Translations under genes and position numbers: made by a program
The notes under the pieces: model-generated
Database searches by the model: none
What the model was told of the DNA's origin: nothing
The model's input: only the letters and a program-made list of their open reading frames with translations
Source of the DNA: Pratylenchus scribneri
Lineage: Eukaryota > Nematoda > Chromadorea > Rhabditida > Pratylenchidae
Length of the DNA stretch: 64,000 nucleotides
NCBI GenBank assembly: GCA_030063045.1
Contig: JAQSEB010000105.1
Location: forward strand, 186,001-250,000
Direction of reading: 5' to 3'
Part shown: positions 21,586 to 33,567 of the stretch, in pieces
Position numbering within the stretch: position 1 is the first letter of the stretch
Layout: each line of letters begins with the position of its first letter

Positions 21586-22807
21586 TTTTCCTAAGGGATC
21601 AAGTAAATTCACTGAATTGTGAACGAAAACCCTAATAAAATAAAATAAATTCATTTAATTTGTATATTTTTAAAATCATTTTTATTAATTTTATGAAATA
21701 AATTTATTTTAATATCGCAATAAATTAAAAAAATATCATCATTTTGGTACATTTTGCATTACCAAATTTGGTCAACCAATTAAATAATTTATTCCTATTT
21801 AATTTTGGTAAAAAAAAAGATAAAAAATATTCCTTATTAAATTTTTACGTACCGATGATTTCCATAAATATTTGCTAATTTTTGAATTTAAGGGAGTGAA
21901 GGTAAAAACGGAAATTGTCTTAAATTAACAATTTTTGGAGATTAGATTTCCAATTCCGTCCATCATATTTGCCTAAAAAAGCGACTGATTTATCAATGAA
22001 ATTTTGCTCGAATTCATGTGAAAATTTAACATATTCATTTATCATTCCAAATTTTTTAAAATTATTTGTAAAATCTCCATAAAGTGGGCTCAAATTTTTA
22101 GAGATTAAATTAATAAAAAAAATTAAATATTTTATAAATTCTCTTTTAATTAAATTTTATTCCGGCCATTGAATTTTTTAATCTATCATAAATTCGATTT
22201 TTGTCCAATGGGGCCATCCATGCTTGATCCCAATTAAATCTGCTGGAATTGTCAATTTTGTTGCATTTTTCCGCATTTCCTGCCTAATTTGGATTCCATT
22301 TTAAGTAATGGAATCATTTTTAATCTTTTAAAATTTAATTATTTTGAATATTTTTTCGCTATAAAAATTAATTTCTTTTCTTTTTACCAATATTTTACAA
22401 ATTATAATAAAATATTCGAATGATTTTGTTTATAAAATTTAGTAAATACTTCGAGACTATAAATTAAAAAAATATTATTCAAAAATTTATTTTCCCACAA
22501 AAAATACAACCGAATAAAACATTCCTTTAAACTTTCATATAATATATTATTATTTCAATTTTATTATTTTTATTTTAAAATATATTCGCTCCATTTCCCA
22601 ATTAATAAAATCCTTTCTCACATTTTTTGGTCTCATTAGGAGGTGAGATCAAGTGGATTAAATTTGGCTCAAGAAATAAGCAAAAGATCAAAGGTAGAAA
22701 AAAATATTTTTAGAATAATCCGGCGGATGTGAAATTAGCAGAACAAAAAAATAAATATCATTTTTTTAAAAAAAAAATTATTTTTAAGCCATTTAATCAA
22801 TTTTCCA
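21586..22807. other. Intergenic, very AT-rich
   Basis: Long A/T runs, nothing recognisable. The 3' UTR of the PLA2-like gene and the promoter of the next chemoreceptor gene must lie here. Confidence 0.4.
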
Positions 22808-24113
22808 ATGATTTCGGAAATTAATGCTGCCAATACCATTTTCATAACATTTTTCGGTTGTTTATTCAATTTTATGGCCATTTGGATGGTCCTCAGGCAT
22901 ACCCAGCAAGAAATGCTCATTTATAGCCGAATTTTGCTCCAAACTTGCATCACCGATATTTTGGCAATTTGCATAAATTCCATTGTTCAACCAGTCAATA
23001 TTTTTATTAATTTAAATAATTTTCATTTGTATTTTTGAGGTCTTCTTTTCGGACAATGGTGTTGGCACTGTTTGGAGTTTTGGTCCATCGCATTTTTTGC
23101 CAAATCCTTGGCAATGTCTTTTCTTCATGTTCCATGTTTTTATGATGCGTTTTTCCACCACCAACATTAGCTCAATTTTCATTTATCGATATTTGGTCGT
23201 AAAAAGGTTACAAAAACCAATTAAATTATTTTGTAATTTAATTATAAGGAATATGACAATAACATTACGCCGTTATGCCCTCCTTTTGGCCATATCCATT
23301 TTGCCATTGGCCATTTTGGTTGGAAGTTCATTTTGCTCGAATTGTCCATCAGAGGCCAACCAAAAGTTGACGAATCCATTCATTGCCGAAATTTTGGCAC
23401 TGGACAATCAAACTTTAGCCCGACAAGCCGTCACAATGAGGGCAAATGTAAATTAAAATAATAATTTTGCATTAAAATGCAATTAAATAATCCAAGGGGA
23501 ACAAAGGAGGCAGCAATTTTACGTCAACATTTGCAATGGGCCTTTCAATTTGTTCATATTTAATTGTGATTTTCTGTGGCTTTAGCATTCATCTTCACAT
23601 TCATCGACGATACACCGGTCCTTCGATGGTCGCAAAACGAAAAATGGATGGACAAATTACAATTGTGCTTGGAGTACAGGTCAAAAATTTTAATTGGGAA
23701 TTAATATTTTTGGTATTTATTTAATTATTTCATTTTAATTTCTATTGGAATTTTAGGCACTTTTGCCTTTGCTCTCTTTGCTTCCCCAACTCATTGCCAA
23801 TATTCTAATTCGATTCAAACTTTCCAAAGGAATATTTATCACCTACATTGTAATGTTCATGCCGGCACCAACCACTTGGATTACTGTACTCAATCCTTTG
23901 GTATTTTCCATTAATTTTTGTATTATTTATTTTGCCCTTAAGGCCACTCTTCTCTGCGTTCGATCATATCGACTGATGTTGGTCAAAATGTTCTATTCAA
24001 TTGGAAATTGCCGAAGGAATATTCCAATTAATTTAAATTGTCAACCAAAGCCTAAAAATACTTCAAGTGAGGAAATTTTGGAAGAAAGTGAAGGAAGTGA
24101 AACACTTTTATGA
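22808..24113 (+). CDS. Nematode 7TM chemoreceptor, Str superfamily
   Basis: Seven-helix receptor presumed to act in chemosensory neurons. Starts MISEINAANTIFITFFGC; after splicing at 22993/23040 it reads through TM1-TM2, then TM3 with FIYRYLVVKR (the RY motif position). A glycosylatable loop with FCSNCPSE follows, then TM5, the long third loop, DGQITIVLGVQALLPLL (the Q...L..Q...P pattern of TM6 in Str receptors) and TM7 PTTWITVLNPLATLLCVRSYR, with NPL and YR as in this superfamily. An acidic Ser/Glu tail ends at 24113. Six or seven exons, introns as short as 42 bp. Closest in style to the genes at 38758 and 44007, all with NPLAT(L/M)L. No frameshift seen. Confidence 0.85.
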
Positions 24114-24941
24114 TATTATTACATATTTTCATAATGAAATTATAATACATTATTATTTATTTTTAAGAATTAAATTAAAATTAGTAAATATGTAATAAAA
24201 TAAATGAAAAATAGGAATATATATATTTTAGCTGACAAAAAGGCTGATGTGGATTTCATTGTTAAATTAAATTAATAAAAAAATTATTAATTTATTAAAA
24301 ATTAATTTAAAAAATTGAAGATATTATTTATTAAATAAATTATACAATTGAGTAGGTAATTGGGACGGTGGGTGGCCAATATAATATCAGGTATTTCATT
24401 GTCATCCATTTTATGTTAAAATATTGTCATAATTTTGTTCAAATTCTGATTTTATATTTGACACATAAATAACATAAATTTTTCAACTTTCAAATATTCA
24501 ATTTAATATTTTCCCATGGTAACAAAATAATCTGTAGCATTTTTTTTTAAATTTATGGTCCTAGCAGTAGTCCCATCCAATTTAAGAAATAATAGTTTGT
24601 AGCCATGTAGTCGACACTACAAAAATAAAAATACACATTCAATAATTTTCATTCTTCATTTTCAGTCCACTTTATATTTTTAGAGGAATCGATGAGGCTA
24701 GGGGCCATTATATTTTGTGTAGCACAAAGATGAAATTGCTCATCAGAACATAAAATTTTTCCAATATAAATAAGGCAAATAAAGCAAAAACCACCAATCT
24801 TTTCTCATTCATTCGTCAAAATTTAATATTTAATTTCCTCATTTTTCAAATTTATTTTACTTAAATAATTTTAGCATTAAAAAAGCTTATTCACATTCAA
24901 AAACAAATCGACAACTTATTGACAATATATTTTTATAGAAA
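24114..24941. other. Intergenic, AT-rich
   Basis: No gene, RNA or repeat recognised. Confidence 0.4.
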
Positions 24942-26049
24942 ATGGCTCAAAAAATATTTGTGGTAAATTGGGGAATGGGTTGGAATTGTTTACTCCAAAA
25001 ATAAAATAAATCAATAGGTGACTGGGGCAAACAAAGGAATTGGCTTGGGAATTGTGAAAGGTTTGGTCCAACAATTGCCGCAAAAGGAGAATGTCATTTA
25101 TTTAACCGGTAAAATAAAATATAATAACAACAGAAAATAATTTCCATTTAAGCACGAAATCCAACTTTGGGTGAGGCCGCATTGAAAGGCCAACCTCCAA
25201 ATGTTGTTTTCCATCAATTGGACATCACAAATGAACAAAGTTGCCAAAAATTTGCTGAACATTTAAAGCAAAAACACGGCGGATTGGATGTCCTCGTCAA
25301 CAATGCCGGTTTTGCATTCCCAAATGCATCGACCGAACCGGCTGGTGTGCAAGCGGAAATCACAATTGGGGTAAATTATTATGGCACAAAATTGGTCAGT
25401 AATTATTTGGCTCCATTGATTCGCCCCGGAGGAAGGTGAAAATTGGAAATTCATTTGCCTATTTCTTATCAATTTACCCAAAAACAGAATTGTGAATGTT
25501 TGCAGCCAAATGGGCTTAATGAAGGAAGGTTTTTACAAGAAGGAATTGATTGACCAATTCGCCCGACCCGACTTCACAATTGGCGATGTGGACAAATTTG
25601 TGGAGGAATACAAAAAGTAGAATAATTCAATTTAATTGGAATTGTATTTTAATTTATTTAGGCTTGCCAATGAGAATCGCCGTAAGGAGGGAGGATTCCC
25701 GGAATCCGCATATCGAGTCAGCAAAGCGGCCGAAATTGCATTGAGCATGATTCAGGCACGGGAATTGGCATCGAAGGGAATCATCGTGAATGGGGTGAGA
25801 ATATATTATTATTGTATTTTATGGAATTTAGCAATAAAAATATGACTGAATTAATTCATTTTTATATAATTTTTTCAGTGTTGTCCCGGCTATGTTGACA
25901 CGGACATGACCAACCATAAAGGACATTTGACAGTGGAACAAGGCGCCGAAACACCAGTTTGGCTGGCCACTGCCCCCGATGTGCCCAATGGGAAATTCGT
26001 ATTCAAGAAGAAACCAAAGGAATGGCTTAACACGGAGCCAGAATGGTAG
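24942..26049 (+). CDS. Carbonyl reductase-like short-chain dehydrogenase (copy 1)
   Basis: NADPH-dependent SDR of the carbonyl-reductase (CBR1) type, cytosolic, reducing carbonyl substrates. MAQKIFV is spliced to VTGANKGIGLGIVKGL (cofactor-binding TGxxxGIG), then ARNPTLGEAAL, LDVLVNNAGFAFP (NNAG), GRIVNVCSQMG (catalytic Ser position), YRVSKAAEIAL (catalytic YxxxK), GIIVNGCCPGYVDTDMT (PG motif) and the end KKPKEWLNTEPEW. All catalytic elements are present; about 270 aa as expected. The substrate cannot be inferred. Tandem with a paralog at 27095-28217, with which it shares an almost identical 135-bp stretch. Confidence 0.92.
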
Positions 26050-27094
26050 ACGAAAGACTGAAGAGGAGAGAATGAGGAAGACAGATGATTTTTTGATGGA
26101 TTTGACATTCTTGACTATTTTATAACAATTTAATTTAAAATGAATTCCATCATGATTATATTTAATTTAATTTCCAAGTCGATAAAATAAAAGGTCTTTA
26201 AATTTTCATATTGGATGGCTGAAAAATAATAAAATTATAATCTAATTTATAGTAAAGTGTCATTCATCATAAAAGACGATCCATCTGACATGCACCGTAT
26301 TCCCTCTATTTTTGCCCTACCCCCTCTAGTAGAAGCCTCTCTTCTAATTGTATTACCATGAGAGAATTGAAAATAAGAGTCACTCCCACTAATAATACCC
26401 ACTTCTTCTTCTAATAAAATATGAGGTTTAAGGCGAAAAAAAGTAAAAATATGATTTTTGTCCCTTTTGAGGGTCAATGAAAAATAGTATCCCAATGCAA
26501 CTAATAGAGGTAACATGGTAATTTCAATTTCTTGCATATAATCAAACACATCATTGAACCTAATTATTAATTCAAATTCTTGTGAAATATTGTATTTTAA
26601 AATTTTTTATCTCTTGAGAGTTGATGGGTGATGGCATTTAATATTTATTTAAAAGAATCAATATTTCAATTATTTTATATTGAAGTGATTATATGAAAAA
26701 CTATTTAGAATTATTAAATTTGAGAAAAAGAACAAATAAGTAAATATTTATTTGGATTATTTCAATCGGAAAACAAACAAAAATACAAATAAACATAACT
26801 TGATAAAAATTCGTATTCATTTGGAAAATGCAAATCTAAAAAATAATAAATAATGTGGCGAAAATGTGTCGAGACTGTGACTATAATAAAATAAAATCAT
26901 AAAGCGGACAGAAGAAAAAGTATAGAAAAAAGTGTCGAGAGTAAAAGGACATAAAATGAACAGAAACATCATCGCACGAAATGCGCACAAAATCCTCCTT
27001 AAAAAAAGGAAAAATGAATTCATTTTTATTATACAATTATTTAATTTTATAATTTACTCAATTTTATTTATTAAATATTCTTCCCATAAAAACA
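26050..27094. other. Intergenic, with an unassigned minus-strand open frame (about 26244-26590)
   Basis: One frame on the minus strand stays open for over 110 codons (DVFDYMQEIEITMLPLLVAL ... SHGNTIRREASTRGG ... MNDTLL) with normal-looking composition. No family, signal peptide or splice sites recognised; it may be a lineage-specific gene or transposon remnant. Confidence 0.3.
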
Positions 27095-28217
27095 ATGCAA
27101 AAAATTTACGTTGTAAGATTTACAAAAAATAATAATAAATTTGAATTACAAAAAATAGGTGACCGGATCAAACAAAGGAATTGGCCTTGGAATTGTTCGG
27201 GCACTGGCTGAGAAATTGCCCCAAAAAGAAACAATCATTTATTTGACCGGTAAAATAAAATTTGAGGAATAATTTCCAAAAAATTATTCAGCCCGTAATC
27301 CAACATTGGGTGAGGCGGCATTGAAAGGTCAACCTCCAAATGTTGTTTTCCACCAATTGGACATCACAAATGAACAAAGTTGCCAAAAATTTGCTGAACA
27401 TTTACAACAAAAACACGGCGGATTGGATGTCCTCGTCAACAATGCCGGCATCATTTTCCTCTCCGAGCCAAATGGACCACCTGAGCCGGCCGTGGCCGCG
27501 GAAAAGACAATTGAGACGAATTATTATGGCACCAAAAGAATCAGCCAATATTTGATCCGATCCGAGGGAAGGTGTGTTACAAAAATGATTAGACAAAGTC
27601 AAATTTGAATATTTTTTCAGAATTGTCCATATTGCCAGTTTGGCCGGAATAATGGCCAGTCCAACACAAAATGGTAATTGAATTAACGAATTATTCCCCA
27701 TTATTTTGAAATAAAGGAATTACATGTGAGGGAGTGTACAAAAATGAATTAATTGAACAATTCAAAAGACCGGATTATTCAATTGAAGATATTGACAATT
27801 TTGTGGAACAATTCAAAAAGTATTTTTATTTAAATTAAAATTGACACATTTTAAAGGCTTTCCAATGAAAATCGACGCAAAGAAGGTGGCTATCCATTTA
27901 CAGGTTTTTGTTCATATCAAGTGAGCAAAGCAGCGATGATTGCCCTTTGCATTGTTCAGGCCAGGGAATTGGCCTCAAAAGGAATCACCGTGAATGCGGT
28001 CAGAATCATTTTAAATAAATTTAGGCCAAATAAAATTATTTTCCCATTTTAGTGTTGTCCTGGCTATGTTGACACGGATTTGACCGACCACAAGGGCCCA
28101 TTGACCGTTGAGCAGGGAACGGTGACTCCAATTTGGTTGGCCCTTTCACCGGATGTGCCCAAAAATGGAGGGAAATTTGTATCTGAATGCAAACCGAAGG
28201 AATGGCTTTTGCTTTGA
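27095..28217 (+). CDS. Carbonyl reductase-like short-chain dehydrogenase (copy 2)
   Basis: Paralog of the gene at 24942. MQKIYV is spliced to VTGSNKGIGLGIVRALAEK, then LDVLVNNAGIIFL, GRIVHIASLAG (Ser), SYQVSKAAMIALCIVQ (YxxxK), NACCPGYVDTDLTDH and the end KPKEWLLL. The active site is intact. It has a two-residue insertion in the loop after NNAG and a shorter C terminus. Exon boundaries are conserved with copy 1. Whether the two are co-transcribed is not visible; the gap is 1.05 kb, long for a nematode operon. Confidence 0.92.
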
Positions 28218-28936
28218 ATAACAAAATAAACTCAGAATTGTTGAAATTTATTCAAAAATATTTGAAGAATATTATAAAACATTTTATTCAATAAATTTGT
28301 TAAATTTATTTCTTTTTTCTATTGCAATGTTCGAAAATTAGAAAGAACATATGATCCATTTTTGATGTTGTTTTTTTCGGAAGCGGTTAAATCGAACAAA
28401 ATGGCCTCAACCCTCAATCCCCAATTCATCCCAAATTACGCATGAACGTAAAAACCGGAGATCTATATTGTTTGAAAATGGGAAATAATAGGCCAAAAGA
28501 AGAGGGAACAGCTGCCATTGTCGAAATAAAATTCCCTCAATTCCCATCTTATTTTCCTCCGTCTCGATCGGTGCCATCCACCCCCTTCCTTCAACAGAGA
28601 TCTTTTGGCTGATTTGTTGAAAATCAATTGGCCAAATTCCTCTTTATTTTTGTTAAGCTGCAATTTTTCTTATTCTAAATAATAAAAATATTTAAAAGGT
28701 TTAAACAAGGACCATTTAGAAATTAATATCAATAGAATTAATAAAATCCTTTTTTCAAATCACTAAATAATAAATAGGAATATTTCTAAGAATATCCAAT
28801 GAAAATTGGTAATAATTCTAAATCAATTGAAAAAATAGAATATAAAAATCTTTCTTACATTTTTAATGCTTTTAAATTCGCAACAATTTCTATAAAATTT
28901 TCAGAGCAAATTAGTCCGAAATATATTTTTAATAAA
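28218..28936. other. Intergenic
   Basis: Contains a GC-richer block at 28370-28640 without a convincing frame. No repeat recognised. Confidence 0.35.
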
Positions 28937-29233
28937 ATGGGCTACAGGCAATATCCAGTGTTGAAGACGGGCACGGAAGTGAATTTAAGCTATTGGCCGT
29001 ATCATTCCAAATCGCCAATGCATCAGCACAATGCAACATATGATTATTATAAGGTGATTAATAGATAGCCAATAAAATATTCTTTAAATATTTAAATTCA
29101 TTTTCAGCAAGGCTCAATGTATTCTTGGTTTTTGCGATCCGCTGCCCAGCATTGCTCAAAAAGCAAACGATCCGGCTATTACAGCTATTGCCCATATACG
29201 GGACAACATGAACGCAGTTATTGGCGATATTGA
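28937..29233 (+). CDS. Small Tyr-rich protein, unknown
   Basis: Two exons (28937-29053, 29108-29233), 80 aa, starting MGYRQYPVLKTGTEVNLSYW and ending GQHERSYWRY. The composition is basic and very rich in tyrosine, tryptophan, serine and histidine, with two cysteines. No signal peptide or membrane segment. The intron has a clean GTGATTA donor and TTTTCAG acceptor, and codon use looks like a real gene. A further TTTTTTAG acceptor at about 29313 suggests an intron in the 3' UTR. I do not recognise the family. Confidence 0.5.
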
Positions 29234-29907
29234 TTGATTGATTGATTGGGCAAATGCCAATTAATTGGTGAATTTTTTAATTTAAAATTTATTAAAATTA
29301 TTTTATTTTTTAGGCCCAATTTGGGAATCCTGCCTTCGAGGGGCGAAAACATTTTCTTTTGAATCCTCACATTTTTTTTACAATTTAATACATAAAAATT
29401 TAAAAATGGATAAAAGAAATATTTTAATATTTGAACAATTCAATTTTCCTCAATTATTTTAGTGAATTATTTTTGGATATCCTTCTTCCATTTCAATATT
29501 ATTTCCTTCAATTCCATCCAACTTAAATAGAAAATATTTTTCGAATGAATATTTTGCGATTTAAAATTAGAAAAAATCGATATATTGAAAGGCACAAAAC
29601 AATCCATTTATGTTTTTTTGACCATTTCAAATTCCAATCCCTTTTCCCCGATCGAATTCATTCATCAATTTCCGCATCATTTTTGCCAAAGTTCGAAAGA
29701 AATTTCGAAAAAGACCGTTTTTTACATTATAGCCAGCATAGAGGAAGAATCAACAGTCCATAAACAATGGGAAAATATATTTTGTAGATTTTGTTCCTTT
29801 TTTATACCTGTAAAAAACATTAAAAACATTGAAATAAAAAAAATATAAAATGGGAAAATAAAGCCAAAAATAAATAATTAGAAATGAATTAAATTTATTT
29901 TTAACAC
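29234..29907. other. Intergenic
   Basis: AT-rich, nothing recognised apart from the possible 3'-UTR exon of the upstream gene at about 29314. Confidence 0.35.
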
Positions 29908-30167
29908 ATGGAGATTGGAGAATGGAAAGTAAATTTGATAAAAAAATTTTTTTAATTAATTATTAGGCGAAACTTTTGGTGGTATCTGCTGGTATTTCAA
30001 TTTAGCAAGAATTTGTTCAGAAGAGATTCTGTCGTCTCCATTCTACTGTACCAAATTGGATAGAACACAGAGAGCAGCCGATCCATGCCCGTGAGGAACA
30101 TCGCCAATTGGCCATGTCTCATGAATTTGACGGAAAATACAAAATACCGGGGAATTGTCGTGAATGA
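29908..30167 (+). CDS. Very small protein, unknown
   Basis: The last exon (30021-30167) is convincingly coding: KRFCRLHSTVPNWIEHREQ ... HAREEHRQLAMSHEF ... IPGNCRE then stop. A tentative model adds two tiny exons (29908-29928 MEIGEWK, 29967-29978 AKLL) through introns of 38 and 42 bp, giving 59 aa in frame. The 12-nt middle exon is suspicious and the true 5' end may differ. No signal peptide. Basic and rich in His/Glu/Arg, like small mitochondrial or ribosome-associated proteins, but I cannot assign it. Confidence 0.4.
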
Positions 30168-31299
30168 AAAGGATAGTTAAATTTCAATATTTTTTGAATT
30201 TTTATTTTAAATTTTTTCGTATTATCAGCAGCAGTATAATGGAGATTTATATAAAAATAAATTAAATAAATATCATAAAAAGGAAAACTTAAAATTAAAT
30301 TATTTCCATTATCAAATTATTTTGAAAAATTTTATATAAGTGTTTTCTGTTTAAAAGTTCATTTCTATATGTATAGGAAGTATATATGAAATTTTGCGAA
30401 TTAATTTATATATAATGTTTTTTTTTATTTGTATGAATTGAATTTAAAAAGAATTTGTAGATCTATGAAAATTGCAAAATGTTTATTCACTCTAAATTAT
30501 TATTTTCCATTGAAAGGGATTTGAATTTAATTAATTTCAACGAAAAAAATGTTATTAGACTTGACTCATTTTTTCTTAATTTAATTTTTTAATAAATGAA
30601 CAAATTCCCGCTTATAATTTATATTAATTTAAATACTTGCTTTAAATTTTTCCATTACCAACTATTTTCCAGACTTTATATATAACGTAATATATTATAT
30701 TATAAAAGGTTTTTTACTCTCATCATTATATTCTTATAAACCAAGAGCCAAAAATATTATGTTTTTCATTGTTAATTAAATCATACTTTTAAGGCAATGC
30801 TTGAATTTAGTCAATGTAAATAATTTTTCTTCGATATTTTGTAAATTTGCACTTTGCTAATAATGCAGAAAAGAAGTGCCAAACATATGATGAAATTCCG
30901 GAAAAATTTTAATGAGAATTAAAACACGCAAAAATGTTGACAAAAAACATAAAATTTAAAAAGGAATTTTTTAAATTGTTCAAATGAATTTATTACATAA
31001 GAATATGGATGGGAAGACCACCCATAATATTTGCGTGTTTTAATTTTGTTAATTTACTTTTCCTTCTTAAGGCTCACATCAAAAGTTCAATTGGTTTATA
31101 AAGAAATTCATTTCCTCATTAACAATCATTTGCAGGCATTACCAAAAGGAGCTTAAATTATATATTTTTTTAATTTTTATTATGCGCTCATTAGCAAAGC
31201 TAAACTAAAATATTAATAATTGGTTGCAGATCAACAATTTTATAAATACACTAATTTACAAGAAAATATCTTGTTTAACATTAATAACTGAAAATAGAA
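30168..31299. other. Intergenic, very AT-rich
   Basis: No gene, RNA or repeat recognised. Confidence 0.4.
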
Positions 31300-32370
31300 A
31301 TGGTACAACTAAAATATGATTGGCTCATTCGATTATTTTTCCACTTTTTATTAATCTTCACCTTTTTGTTCATTTTCCTACATCCACTTTGGAAATTATC
31401 CAAATCGAGACTGGCAATGATCATCGTCTTCAGCAGGGTATTTAAAATTAAATCTATATAAATTATAAAAATTTTAGGCAATTGGAAGCCTGCTTTATCT
31501 GCTTTCACAAATGCCAACCTACCTTATGGCCAATATCTTTAATGCATTTCCACCAATTGTTGTCTATTTGAGCAATGGGAGTATAATGTTTGCTAATATT
31601 GTTTTGGCAACGCATATTTTGGCATTGGCAGTGAATCGAGCCCATTCAATTATTTTCCCATTCCATTATAATTGGTTTTCTACAAAGAAAAGGTAAATAG
31701 AAATAGAATATAATTATTTGATTAATAAAATTATTTAATTTGATCAATTAAAGGAATTTTTACATAATTTGTGCTTTTCTTTGGCTCTTTTCATTGATTG
31801 CTGCCTCAATGGATCAAATGGTCAGATTAGGGATAATAACAACTATGGGGCCATTCATATTAATTCTCCGAATTTGCATTGGCACTGGAGCAATTTGCTA
31901 TACGGCACTCACTTGCCAATTGATCTGGCTAAAATGTAAATCATCCGCCGAAAATAGCAAAACATTTTTTAAAATTAGATAAGAAAAATCCAACAATGTC
32001 AAGCGGTGCTTCTAGCGAAAAGGATCAATTCCGAATTTTGATCGTCTGCTTTTCTTGCCTGTTTATGTCATCAATACGCTATCTCATCTATGAACCAATA
32101 GCCAATAATATACCTAAAGATTGGTCGCTAATTCCTCTTTTGATTATGACATGGATATCGTTTTTTACCAGTATATTGACCGTCTGCACTGAGGAGATTT
32201 GTTTACTTTTTTTGGTCCGTGACTTCCGCAAAGATGTTAAAAAGCAATTGGGAAAAATATTTTGTTTTTTCAAAAAATCATCATCCACGAATAATATTAA
32301 TTCCATTACGATAGTTTCATCAACCAAAAACACTCGAGCTCAAATCAACAATTGGACCAAAAAGAACTAA
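31300..32370 (+). CDS. Nematode 7TM chemoreceptor (Srg-superfamily, srv/srx-like)
   Basis: Starts MVQLKYDWLIRLFFHFLLIF. TM3 ends LALAVNRAHSIIFPFHYNWF, matching the NRxxxIxxPxxY pattern of srv/srx/srg receptors. TM4 is FYIICAFLWLFSLIAASMDQ, TM5 follows, and a third loop SSGASSEKDQFRILIVCFSC leads into TM6. TM7 is FFTSILTVCTEEICLLFLVR, then a basic tail (KKQLGKIFCFFKK, serine/asparagine-rich end). Introns are at 31438 and about 31691, and at 31938-31978 (LIWLK spliced to YKKNPTMSS). Without that last splice the frame would stop, so it is required. Full length, about 310 aa. Confidence 0.8.
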
Positions 32371-32779
32371 AAAAGAGAATTTACCAATAATCTAATTTCA
32401 ATTCAATTTATATTTTCCTCTGTCCAGCGTTTTATTTTCACCCAATTTATGTTTTATATTTTTTTACAAGTCCATCGATGTTTCTATCTTTTTTACAATA
32501 GAATTTTTTCCTCAATTTCCTTGCAAAATGGCGCAATTGCCCATTATTATATAAATTGATATTGTTTTACTTAGAATTTTGTATATCATTTTAGCTAAAT
32601 TTTCTCATGTAAAAGGTTGATGTATTAATTGGCAAAAAAAATTAATTTGGTCAATCAATTTTATATAAAAAAAAAATAATAATTGTAAAATTAGCATTTA
32701 ATAGAAAAATAATAAATCTAATTTGATCAAAATTGAATTTGAATTATTTATTGCCTCCATCCATCATCATTCAAATGAA
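32371..32779. other. Convergent intergenic space
   Basis: AT-rich 3' flanks of two converging genes; nothing else recognised. Confidence 0.4.
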
Positions 32780-33567
32780 TTAATTGTCTGTGGCTGCTCC
32801 TCCGCTGGCATTGCCCACTTGTGCCGCATACTAAAATTAAATAGGAAAATTAATCAGAAATTAAAATTTTGGTGTACCTTTGCCAGGATTCCAGTTGGAC
32901 GATATTTTGGGGCAGGCTTTTTCCATGCCGCCATTCTTGCGAGTATTTCCTTTTGTGGCACTTTCAAATTGAGCATTTGCTTATCCGCATTAATCCTAAT
33001 TGGATCACCGTCGCGCACAATGGCCAATGGCCTTACTTCTCCAACACATTCCAAATCACAATTTACCATATAACTGCCATAGTCACATTTATTACATTCG
33101 CAGCAACTCCTAAATATTGGAAAATAAATATAAATAAATACAATTTTTAATGCAATTTTCTAAAAATTAAATTCTTTTAGTTGTTTATCGTTTTTTGTCT
33201 GTTAAAATATGCCTAATTTTTATTATTTTTTATTCTTCATTTTTCAATAGTACGATTGCAACTTGAAATTGATCAAAATAGAGTAAAGATTAGAAAAATT
33301 CCAAAATGACTAAAAAATTTATTTCAATTAATAAAAATGAGTTAGAAATCGTTGACACACTAATTCTAATATTGAAAAAAGTATGAGGATACGGGAAAAA
33401 TTTTTCCTATTTAATAAGATAAAAATTGTTTTTAATATTTAAATTTTATTCAAATCAAAATTTCACCCTTGGGCGATGGCAAAAATCGGAAATCCAATTT
33501 GGCAAGCAAAAGTCAACATAAAGGCCATGTAGAGGAAAACGGTCAAAATGATTGAGCAAAATTGCAT
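32780..33567 (-). CDS. Signal-peptide-like exon joined to C-terminal segment of dihydroxy-acid dehydratase (IlvD/EDD family)
   Basis: Three minus-strand exons: 33467-33567, 32878-33109 and 32780-32830 (101+232+51 nt, 127 aa, phases match). Exon 1 is hydrophobic (MQFCSIILTVFLYMAFMLTF then ACQIGFPIFAIAQ) and could be a signal peptide. Exon 2 opens cysteine-rich (SCCECNKCDYG) and then reads PLAIVRDGDPIRINADKQ, KEILARMAAWKKPAPKY and TGILAK; exon 3 continues YAAQVGNASGGAATDN. That is the C-terminal barrel end of IlvD (the family pattern is ALVxDGDxIxIDA, EELxxRxxAWxxPxPxY, RGVLAKYAxLVSSASxGAVTD). The Fe-S and substrate residues of the enzyme are in the missing N-terminal four fifths, so this is not an active dehydratase. 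Animals generally lack the family, so bacterial or fungal transfer is likely. It could be a pseudogene relic; the in-phase splicing and intact stop argue otherwise. Confidence 0.6.

Noticed and set aside
28799..29068. Longer + frame starting MKIGNNSKS before the Tyr-rich small protein
   Set aside because: The extension is low-complexity Ile/Lys/Asn-rich and looks like AT-rich upstream sequence; the ATG at 28937 gives the coherent protein.
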